Of a stretch of DNA of 64,000 bases, positions 18,604-27,430 are shown piece by piece. Under the pieces are notes generated by a model, which did not search any database, was not told where the DNA came from, and saw only the letters and a list, made by a program, of their open reading frames with translations. The translations under genes were made by a program, and so were the position numbers. The DNA comes from Devosia subaequoris (GTDB taxonomy: Bacteria; Pseudomonadota; Alphaproteobacteria; Rhizobiales; Devosiaceae): the NCBI RefSeq assembly GCF_014197055.1, contig NZ_JACIEW010000001.1:924307-988306 (forward strand), read 5' to 3'. The first letter of the stretch is position 1; every line of letters starts with the position of its first letter.

Positions 18604-19427
18604 CACGGCGCGCTTCCATACTGGGCGGCGCTGCCGCCATCGCGACCACTTTCGTGGTCTTCGTCATCCCGTTCATCTTCATCGTGCTGATGGCCTTCAA
18701 GGACCGCCAGCAATCGGCCTTGCGCGACTTCTCCTGGCCCACTGGCTTCCACCTCTGGGAAAACGTGGCCGAGGTGGTCAAGACCCGCAACTGGATGATG
18801 ATCACCGCCTTCATCAATTCAACCATCATCACGGTTGTCAGCGTCACCCTGCTGGTGATCTTCGCGGCGATGGTCGGCTACGTGCTGGCCAGGCGCAAGA
18901 CGCGCTGGAACGGGCTGATCGAGTTCCTGATCCTTGCGGGACTGATGGTCCCGCCCGCCGTTGTGCCCACGATCTGGTTGCTTCAGGGCCTGAAACTGTT
19001 CGGCACCCTGCACGGCATGATCCTGATTGAAGTGGCCTACAACCTGCCCTTCTCGATCATCTTGTACCGGGCATTCGTGGCAACCATCCCCCGCGACCTT
19101 GACGAGGCGGCGATCATTGACGGTGCCCGTCCGCTGGATGTGTTCTTTCGCATCGTACTGCCCCTGCTCTGGCCGGTAACGGTGACCAATATCGTGGTGC
19201 AGTCCGTCGGTATCTTCAACGACTTCACCAACCCGCTTTACTATTTGCCGGGCAATGCCAATGCGACCGTGCAGCTTACGCTCTACAACTTCCAGAGCCA
19301 GTTCAGCACGGCCTACAACCTGCTGTTCACCAACATTCTGCTGATCACCATACCGCCACTGCTGGTCTTCCTGTTCTTCAACCGGCAGATCGTGGCCGGC
19401 ATGACGGCCGGTGCGGTCAAGGGATGA
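18600..19427 (+). CDS. Sugar ABC transporter permease 2 (MalG/UgpE-like)
   Basis: This 275-residue inner-membrane permease has the EAA loop RDLDEAAIIDGARPLDVFFR near residue 165. Six helices are visible, including the N-terminal ATTFVVFVIPFIFIVLMAF. It is translationally coupled to permease 1 (ATGA overlap) and followed after 33 bp by the ATPase gene. It is the second half of the channel of the presumed rhamnoside importer. Confidence 0.93.
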   Translation: MTRRASILGGAAAIATTFVVFVIPFIFIVLMAFKDRQQSALRDFSWPTGFHLWENVAEVVKTRNWMMITAFINSTIITVVSVTLLVIFAAMVGYVLARRKTRWNGLIEFLILAGLMVPPAVVPTIWLLQGLKLFGTLHGMILIEVAYNLPFSIILYRAFVATIPRDLDEAAIIDGARPLDVFFRIVLPLLWPVTVTNIVVQSVGIFNDFTNPLYYLPGNANATVQLTLYNFQSQFSTAYNLLFTNILLITIPPLLVFLFFNRQIVAGMTAGAVKG

Positions 19428-19460
19428 CGCAGGCGATGACTTTCATGAAGGAGACCGACC

Positions 19461-20537
<1,077 letters not shown>

Positions 20538-21368
20538 AGGCCCGCATTGTTGACCACTGGGAAGCCGGGGCGAAGCCGGTATCCGCCTACCAGGGCGTGT
20601 AGCCGCTGGGCTCGAATGGCTGACTTACCCGCTCAAAGGTTTGTAGCGCACGCCTGTAATACAGCTGCGATGTCATCCGGCCCCTCATTAGGGCGAATGC
20701 ATCACATATCAGCGACCTAGGAATTTCTGGCTGTGGAGGCAGTCGGCTGCGAACTGCTCTCCGCTTGCCTTGCCACAAATTCCCTGTTCGCCGGGAAAAT
20801 ACAGGGTATTTCGCTCACTTTCTGGCTCCGCATCCCCAACCGTGGAGCAGCCAAGCTTCTGATTTTGCGTAGATTTTCCAAGTTCTTTTCTTCAATGAGA
20901 ACAGGGATTTAGCCAACCGGAACAGGGAAAATCCGGTGCCATATCAAGGAAACCAGCTTGCGACCGGAGTTTGCAAAGGGGGAGCTTCGATGCAAGCAAC
21001 TGAAGGCGCGCGTGCTCATGCTTTGCAATTTAGATTTAATCTGATCTTGACGGGCAGTAGGTCCAGTTTCTAACTACTCCTCATGAGCTGCGCCGAGACC
21101 AACCAAGACGCGTAGTTCCAGTTTGCAGAACGCTAACTGTGGTGGACCACAGGACCTTGGTGAGTGGTCATCACACAGGTCGCGGGCAGTAGACGCTTCA
21201 CCTTGGATCTCGCATTGGGACCTTTGGGGAGCGCTTATGCTCGTCTACTGCTCTGCGCTTTCCAACCCATCGTTGTGATCCTCCATTTACCCGGCCGAGC
21301 ACTAACTCGGCCAGCGACGAGGTTCAGATGATCAAGCGTCTCACAGTCCGACCAAAGCGCCCCCGCCA
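20538..21368. other. Gene-free stretch with CAGGGA-type repeats
   Basis: No supported gene was seen in this 830-bp interval between the rhamnoside transporter and the prophage remnant. It holds several copies of a GAACAGGGAAA-like element: reverse orientation at 20779-20789 (ATTCCCTGTTC), forward partial at 20800 (TACAGGGTATT), and forward at 20899 (GAACAGGGATTT) and 20920 (GAACAGGGAAA). The rest is stop-rich in all frames. It probably marks one edge of the mobile region. Confidence 0.5.
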
Positions 21369-22549
21369 AGCAGAGCCGCAAACGCGGCCAGGCGGAGAGC
21401 TCGTCTACCGGTATCTTCCTGGCATCTGCTATCGAGCAGTTGCCGATCAACAGCATTAAGAATTACGACCGCAATCCGCGCGTGCACGACGACCGGCAGA
21501 TTACCAAGCTGGCCAGCACCATCCGCAAGGCCGGTTTTCTCGTACCGATCATTGTCGATGCCTCAAACGAAGTGGTTTCCGGTCATGGCCGGCTTGCAGC
21601 TGCTATTGCACTTGGGCTCAAAGAGGTTCCGGGCATTCGGGTGAGCCACCTCTCGCCCGAGGTGATCAAGGCATATCGCCTTGCAGACAATCGTCTTGGA
21701 GAATTGTCTCACTGGGACGCTACCGCGCTTGCGCTCGAATTCAAAGACCTGGCTGCCGTCGAGCTTGATCTGGAAATCCTGGAGCTCACTGGCTTTGAAA
21801 CCGCTGAGATCGATTTGCACATCCAGAGCCTGGACGAAGACAGCTATCGCATTCTCCTCGACGGAATGTTCCGGTGCATGGCCATGTGAGCGGCAAGGGC
21901 CGCGTGAGGCACCGCGAATTTGCCATGGCATCGGGCGAGATGAGCGAAGGAGAGTTTACCGGCTTTCTCCAGGGCTACATGCGAGCACTCTGTGCCTGGC
22001 GCTCTGCACTATGTTTGCATGGATGCAGCTCACTCTTTCGAGCTCCTGTCGGCCGCTCGCCAGACCAAGCTGACCTTTAAGACCACCTGTACCTGGGCCA
22101 AAACGAATGCGGGCATGGGCAGCCTCTACCGTCAGCAGACCGAGTTCGTGCATGTGTTCAAGAATGGCGGGGATAACATCCCGCACATCAACAACATCCA
22201 GCTCGGCAAATACGGTCGCTTCCGCACAACGCTCTGGGGCTATGCGGGGGTGAATACCTTCCGTAAGGGCCGGATGGATGATCTCGCGGCCCACCCCACG
22301 GTCAAGCCGTGGGCGCTTGTTGCCGATGCCATCAAGGACTGCACGCGTGTCGGCGAAAGTGTGCTGGACTGCTTCTGCGGTTCGGGCACCACCCTTATCG
22401 CGGACGAGAAGAGCCACCGCGTCGGTTATGGCATCGAGCTCGGCCCGGTCTATGTGGATGTTGCGATCCGCCGCTGGCAGAGCATCAGCGGCAAGCCTGC
22501 GGTCTTGGCTGGCACCAACCAAAAAATTCGGGGCCAAGGTTCCCGTTAG
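21369..22549 (+). pseudogene. ParB-domain/DNA methylase gene, broken (phage/mobile-element type)
   Basis: These are pieces of a two-domain mobile-element protein, a ParB/Srx-like nuclease domain followed by an N6/N4 DNA methyltransferase. The ParB part (21440-21889) has LPINSIKNYDRNPRVHDDRQ, SGHGRLAAAIALGL and YRLADNRLGELSHWD. The methylase part resumes in other frames: HREFAMASGEMSEGEFTGFL (around 21915), then 21992-22549 with HPTVKPWALVADAIKDCTR and the SAM motif VLDCFCGSGTTLIADEK. The segment that should carry the DPPY catalytic motif, between ParB and the MTase fragments, is missing. At least one frameshift and one deletion are therefore present, and the product cannot be an active methylase. 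Confidence 0.8.
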
Positions 22550-22571
22550 GGAGGGTGGTCGCACAAAGCGC

Positions 22572-22973
22572 ATGAGCAAGAGCGAGATTGGCATCACCAA
22601 ACTCGCCAACCGCTTCGCCGAAACAGGTGACGTCAAGATTCTGCTGGCGGTTCACAAGCTTCAGGAAGCCGGCTTTGGCGGACCGGCGGTCAATCTGGCT
22701 GGTCCTGCGAGTTTGTCACCAGTTGAGCCGTCTCAGACTGACAAAGCGATCCTGCAGTGGTTTATCGAGGCAAACCGCTCTTCCGATCAGGAGGAGACAC
22801 CACGAATGCTGCCGTTGTCAGCGCAGCTGTTCAGCGCACGCATTTGTTTCCCTTCGCCTGGAAGGCTTTTGAGCTGCTGCATCCCGGACTGGACTTTGTT
22901 CCTTCCTGGCATGTGGAGGCAATTTGCCATGCACTCGAACAGGTGGCCTCAGGCGCAACACGGCGCCTGGTGA
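22572..22973 (+). CDS. Hypothetical phage-like protein, C-terminus overlapping terminase
   Basis: An ORF begins at ATG 22572 with MSKSEIGITKLANRFAETGD, in the position and style of the small genes that precede large terminases. Only the first 80 or so residues look like a natural protein. From about 22810 it runs through terminase coding sequence in another frame, so the true stop was probably lost by a nearby indel. Function unknown. Confidence 0.4.
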   Translation: MSKSEIGITKLANRFAETGDVKILLAVHKLQEAGFGGPAVNLAGPASLSPVEPSQTDKAILQWFIEANRSSDQEETPRMLPLSAQLFSARICFPSPGRLLSCCIPDWTLFLPGMWRQFAMHSNRWPQAQHGAW

Positions 22974-24232
22974 TCACGGTCCCGCCCCGGCACGGCAAGT
23001 CTATCTGCGCCGCCGTGGCGCTACCGGCCTGGATGCTAGGTCACGAACCTTCTCTCAAGATCATGGTGGCGAGCTATGGCGGGGACCTTGCGGCCAAGCA
23101 AGCACGCGACTTTCGCGCGGTGTTAACCTCACCCTGGTACGAGCACCTCTTCCCCCATACCCGACTTGCTGAGGGGCAATCGCGCGGACGAGCAGATCAC
23201 TACCGGCAATGGTGGTCGCAAAGCCGGCTCCCTGGGCGGGGCGGTCACCGGCTTTGGCGCCGACCTGATCATTGTCGATGGCTTGATGAAGGCATCGGAT
23301 GCTTCCTCCCCTGTCGAGCGTCAGCGGGCGCGCGATTATTATGAGCAGTCCCTGCTCTCACGGCTCAACGACAAGAGCACGGGTCAGATCATTGTCATCC
23401 AGCAGCGCCTGCACGAGGATGATCTGCCAGGTCACCTGCTCGCCAACAAGCAGTTCGAGCACCTCGACCTGCCTGCTGTGCCGATTGGCCTCAGACGCCT
23501 CCGGCATCGCGTCAAAGGAGAGGCGCTTTGCCCGGAGCGCGAGCCGCTGCAGGTGCTGGAACAACTGCGGGTCGAAATGGGGCCAGCGGTTTTTTCCGCG
23601 CAGTATCAGCAGGACCCCACCCCTCCTGGTAGCAACCGGCTGCGGTGGGAGTGGTTCGGAACATATGAGCCGGACTTGACCCGCAGCGACTTCCAGTACG
23701 TGGTGCAAAGCTGGGACACCGCACTTACCGCTGAGCCCACCAGCGACTTCTCGGTGGGTATGACCTGGGGCCTGCGGAATGGTCAGTGGTATCTGCTTGA
23801 TCTCATTCGCGAGAAGCTGGACTTTCCTGACCTGAAGACCCTTGTCCTTATTTTGCCACCCGCTGGAGGGCTGACCGGGTTTTGATCGAAAGGGCTGCAT
23901 CTGGATACCCATTGCTCCAACAGCTACACCGGGAACAGCGGGAGCAGGAGACGCGCTATCTGGGAATCGTAACCAAGCTGGACAGACGCACGCGCTTTGA
24001 GGCGCAGACGGCGAGGTTGGCAACCGGGAATTACTTGCTGCCGATCGAGGCTTCCTGGCTTACCGATCTTCGCCGGGAGCTCCTTGCCTTCCCCAATGGC
24101 CGCTATGACGACCAGGTAGATAGTCTCGTACAGTTTTTGGAGTGGTCTGCCTCCCCTCGCGCTAAGTGTTCGCTCGACCGGGACCCCGTTACCGGCAGGC
24201 CGATTGGTCGCTTGCCTCGACGCAGGGGCTGA
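22757..24232 (+). pseudogene. Phage terminase large subunit, frameshifted
   Basis: This is the DNA-packaging motor ATPase/nuclease of a tailed phage, now broken into at least three frames. Piece 1 (22757 to about 23185) has the Walker A region LVITVPPRHGKSICAAVALP and PSLKIMVASYGGDLAAKQAR. Piece 2 (about 23190-23850) has GADLIIVDGLMKASDASSPV (Walker B-like), IIVIQQRLHEDDLPGHLL and the nuclease Asp region YVVQSWDTALTAEPTSDFSV. Piece 3 (23882-24232) ends with the nuclease-domain region FPNGRYDDQVDSLVQFLEW. The order and spacing match one 470-residue gene with frameshifts near 23185 and 23855. No capsid or portal genes follow, so it is an isolated prophage relic. Confidence 0.85.
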
Positions 24233-24649
24233 CCGGTCGGAGGACGATCAGGGAACACCCGGTTGGAAATCAGTCAGGCGCTCTAGCGTCTCTTAGAATC
24301 GAAGCCCGCATTTGTGAACGAAGCTCAGGTTGAGGCGGTGGAGCAGCGTTTCGCATTTGCCGTACGCCCTATTGAACCATCCGCGCCTGTGCCGCAGCTG
24401 TGCGAATCATATCGGCCGCTGTCACAAGACCATCAGAACGACAGCCACGTGCGGGACAATCAGTTCCAGACCAATGGCGAGGCGCGTGAGGCTCCCTTGG
24501 CCGCGTCCAAGCCCTGAAGTGCAATTCGATCCGATGCGTGCGGCGGCTCCGTTTGGCTATCTGTCCCCGCAATAAATACTTCGACGATTATACGGTCTTT
24601 CCAAAGCACCAGTACGCTGCGTCTAGGTTCGCAGTTGAGAGCTACTGAT
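24233..24649. other. Gene-free remnant DNA
   Basis: The 417 bp between the terminase and integrase remnants contain only short overlapping open frames, with no recognisable protein, repeat or RNA. It is probably decayed mobile-element DNA. Confidence 0.4.
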
Positions 24650-24952
24650 CTATTGGCGCTCATTGGCCGCCCCCTTGGACTTGCGTTTGCCGTTATCGAT
24701 GGCGGAAATGCCACCCCTGATGACATCTGCCACCGTGGTGCGTTGGGACAGTAACCGATCGACTTTGTGGCCCTTGTTGTGATCGTTCAGCACGTCACGA
24801 ACGAATTATTTCGCCGCTTCGAGGTCATCGAAACTGGTAATCTGGTTGGGAAATCCCTTGCGACGGATTTTCACCTGGTAAGACGTCAAGCGACCGTCTG
24901 CGGAGATCCGCTCGTAGATGTATTGCGCGCCTTTGAGTTTTTTGGTTAGCAT
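24650..24952 (-). pseudogene. Tyrosine-type site-specific integrase, N-terminal remnant
   Basis: Reading the minus strand from ATG 24952 gives MLTKKLKGAQYIYERISADG, then SYQVKIRRKGFPNQITSFDD and LEAAK, an in-frame TAA at 24806-24808, and further homologous text: FVRDVLNDHNKGHKVDRLLS and TTVADVIRGGISAIDNGKRK, to a TAG at 24650. This is the SAM-like/AP2-like N-terminal part of a phage or island integrase, without the catalytic C-terminal domain (no R..HxxR..Y). The gene starts 123 bp from an orphan tRNA 3' half, the standard position of an integrase beside its attachment site. It is inactive because of the internal stop and truncation. Confidence 0.75.
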
Positions 24953-25074
24953 GAGGTCGTCTTTCTTGCGTTATGGCAGAAAGATCGATCAGACATGAAG
25001 GAAGAGCAAGGGAAGAACAGCCTTCCAAAGGCTCAACCAAAATGCGTACTGAATTCAAAACTTAGAACAACGTT

Positions 25075-25120
25075 TGGCGCACCCGACAGGATTCGAACCT
25101 GTGGCCTCTGCCTTCGGAAT
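25075..25120 (-). repeat. Orphan tRNA 3' half, attachment-site scar
   Basis: On the minus strand the sequence reads anticodon loop TTCCGAA, arm GGCAG, variable loop, T-arm CAGGTTCGAATCCTG, acceptor strand and terminal CCA. It matches the 3' half of a tRNA, with a CCG anticodon (arginine) if the loop is read as 32-38. The 5' half is absent: bases beyond 25120 do not form the D-arm, 5' anticodon stem or acceptor strand. This is the duplicated tRNA end left by integration of an element using a tRNA gene. No intact copy was found in the window. Confidence 0.75.
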
Positions 25121-25409
25121 GCTTAAAAGCCCTATTTCACCACTTGGTTTAGTTTTCTAACACTCTGAAATATAACATATGTTATTGTATAACGATAGAC
25201 GGTTTTGCCCGTCTTGGTACGATGTTCTGTCCCAAAATTGTCCCAAAACGTGACCTCTGCCTTCCTGGCAACAACGGAACCCGATCCATTACGAAAGGGG
25301 TGGCATCAGTATGCAGGTTCAGGCTCGATCAATATCTGTCCCCTTCCGCGCCAGCACCCCGACGAGCACGCAGATGGCAGCGCCAGTCGTGGTGCGTTAA
25401 AAATTCCAA

Positions 25410-25620
25410 TCATTGCATGGTAAGGCCCATGACAATGAAACCACCGACAAGGGTGGCTACAAATGCGATGGTCCAGGGCGTCGCGCTCGACGATGGCGCG
25501 CGAACTACTTCGCACACCAGTGCCAAAACGATCAGTAATAGCCGGCAACGCCCAGCACCCCTGCGCTGGCCGCCATATTCACAAGATTGTTGCGAAGGTG
25601 CGGCGCGCCGCGGATGGCTG
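25410..25620 (-). other. Membrane-protein-like tail joined to an IS5 transposase fragment
   Basis: Downstream of the truncated IS5 transposase frame (which breaks off after KGYDGDDIRA) the same reading frame continues into unrelated text. That text ends in a hydrophobic hairpin (LLLIVLALVCEVV and TIAFVATLVGGFIVMGLTMQ), with a stop at 25410. It looks like the C-terminus of a small membrane protein whose start was lost when the IS fragment was joined to it. Function not recognised. Confidence 0.35.
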
Positions 25621-25829
25621 GCGCGGATATCGTCGCCGTCGTAGCCCTTGTCGGCCAGCATCAGCCTGGGTTTGGCGACAGGCAAGGCGATCAGGTCATC
25701 GATGGCCTTATAGTCGGAGGCTTCGCTGCCCGTGAGGACGAAGCCAAGAGGGCGTCCCTGACCGTCTGCGCGTGCGTGGATTTTGCTCGTAAAGCCGCCG
25801 CGGCTTCGACCAAGACCCGCCTTATGAGC

Positions 25830-26895
25830 GGCCCGCCCCTCCCACTGGCGTCTGTGTAAGGTGCCGCTGTCCAAAAAAGGAAGTAACGGACCATGAACTT
25901 AGTGATCCTCGGCATCGACCTGGGCAAGAATAGCTGTAGCATCGTCGGTCTCGACGCCGATGGTTCAGTGGTCGTGCGTCGGCGAATGCGCCGCGACAGC
26001 GTGGTAACATTCGCAGCGAAGCTAAAGCCCTGCATTATGGCAATGGAAGCATGTTCCGGTGCCCATCATATGGGCCGGTCTCTGGCGGCATTGGTCCACG
26101 AGATCCGGCTAATGTCGCCAGAGTATGTGCGGCCGTACGTGAAAGCGCAAAAGAACGACGACCGTGATGCGGAGGCGATTGCCGAAGCGGCGACCCGACC
26201 GAGCGCTTCGTCGAGCTCAAGAGCGAAGAGCAGCTTGATGTTCAGACACTGCACCGAGTGCGTGACCGCCTAGTGGGTGAACGAACCTCTCTGACCAACC
26301 AGATCAGAGGCCTTCTGCTGGAGCGTGGCCATGTTGTGGCGCAAGGACATGCCCGATTGCGTCTCCTTTTGGGTGAGTTGCTGGACGCCGATGTGGACCC
26401 GCTGAGCCCGCGCATGGCGTTCCTGCTGCGGGACATGCGCGCTCTTTGGGAGGAGTTGGACCGCCGGATCGCGGCCTTTGACACTGAGTTCGCAGGCATG
26501 GCCAAAACCGACGATCGGGCCCGGCGGCTGACAAGCATTCCCGGTGTAGGGGCGTTGAATGCCACCGCACTTGTGGCAGCGGTGGGCTGCGCAGCGACGT
26601 TTGATATGGGGCGAGATCTCGCCGCCTGGTTGGGCCTTGTACCTCGTCAGGCCACCACTGGCGGCAAGCCAAAACTGCTGGGAATCACCAAGCGTGGAAG
26701 CAGGTATCTGCGCAAGATGCTGATCCAGGGTGCCCGATCCGCGATGCCCACGCTTGCCAGGAGCGACACAGCGACGGGATCCTGGCTGCGGGCGCTGCAA
26801 AATGGCCTTCGAGGCCGGCCCCTTTATGAGGATCAGGACGCGCGGATCTCCATCTTGGCAGCGGACCCTGATCATTGCTTGCACCGGGGCGGGCC
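25830..26895 (+). mobile_element. IS110-family element inserted in the IS5 remnant
   Basis: About 1.07 kb of foreign DNA separates the two halves of the IS5 transposase. It is bounded by the 10-bp inverted repeat GGCCCGCCCC (25830-25839) and GGGGCGGGCC (26886-26895). It encodes one IS110-family transposase, now frameshifted. Subterminal inverted repeats are known for the IS1111 branch of this family, though exact element ends were not proven here. Confidence 0.7.
25893..26810 (+). pseudogene. IS110-family transposase, frameshifted and truncated
   Basis: This is a DEDD-type transposase in two frames. Frame 1 (25893 to about 26190) has VILGIDLGKNSCSIVGLDAD, containing the first Asp, then MAMEACSGAHHMGRSLAAL and KAQKNDDRDAEAIAEAATR. 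It then shifts to frame 2 (26258 onward) with RDRLVGERTSLTNQIRGLLL and the Transposase_20 core LTSIPGVGALNATALVAAVG, AAWLGLVPRQATTGGKPKLL and GITKRGSRYLRKMLIQGARS. The usual C-terminal tail after TGSWLRALQ is lost by about 26805. One frameshift lies near 26195-26260. Not functional as it stands. Confidence 0.85.
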
Positions 26896-27430
26896 ATACG
26901 TTTGCGCCCGCTGCCTGAGAGTGGCCGCGCACCGTGGTGCTGTCGATCATGTGCTGCCAGTCGTCGGCGAGCCCAAACTCGACCAGGGATTCCAGCAAGG
27001 CGTCCCAGATCCCTTGCTCGGCCCAGCAGCGGAACCAGACATAGACTGAATTCCACTTGCCATAGCGTTCACACATGTCGCGCCAGGGGCAGCCGACCCG
27101 TAACACATAGAGCATTCCGTTCAGAAAGCGCCGGTTGTCCAGGGCTGGCCGAGACCACCGACCACGCTCGGCCGGCAATAAAGCCCCTACAGCGCCCACC
27201 CGTCATCAGTCAGATCGCCCCGAGCCAAAACTGCCTCCTCTAAAAGGAAACCTTGAATCAGTCAGGCAGCGATTTGGGAATCCCTTTTGTCAACACAGCC
27301 TAGTAGCCTAGACATCCAACACAATAGCCACCACTTTGCTCGGCATGTTTCAGATGACCTGGCCGAGGAACTTGTCAGCGCCGCTATAAGCCTTGGCGAC
27401 CGACCAGTACATGGAAAATCCGACTCGCGG

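Larger units (their letters stand above)
25621..27300 (-). mobile_element. IS5-family (IS427-like) element remnant, split by an IS110-type insertion
   Basis: The transposase N-terminal half lies at about 27199-26905 on the minus strand (LNGMLYVLRVGCPWRDMCER, YGKWNSVYVWFRCWAEQGIW, MIDSTTVRGHSQAAGA). The C-terminal half resumes at about 25827 (HKAGLGRSRGGFTSKIHARA, LADKGYDGDDIRA) and is cut off near 25621. The first D of the DDE triad is in MIDST and the second in LADKGYDG; the last Glu is missing. A probable terminal inverted repeat end (GGCTGTGTTGACAAAAGGGA on the minus strand) lies at 27281-27300. The other end is lost. A frameshift near the start of the N-terminal ORF is likely. The element is inactive. 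Confidence 0.82.

Noticed and set aside
20587..20778. 63-codon minus-strand frame
   Set aside because: No coding support, and it lies in repeat-bearing non-coding DNA.
25075..25160. Complete tRNA-Arg gene
   Set aside because: Only the 3' half is present; no pairing 5' anticodon arm, D-arm or acceptor strand follows.
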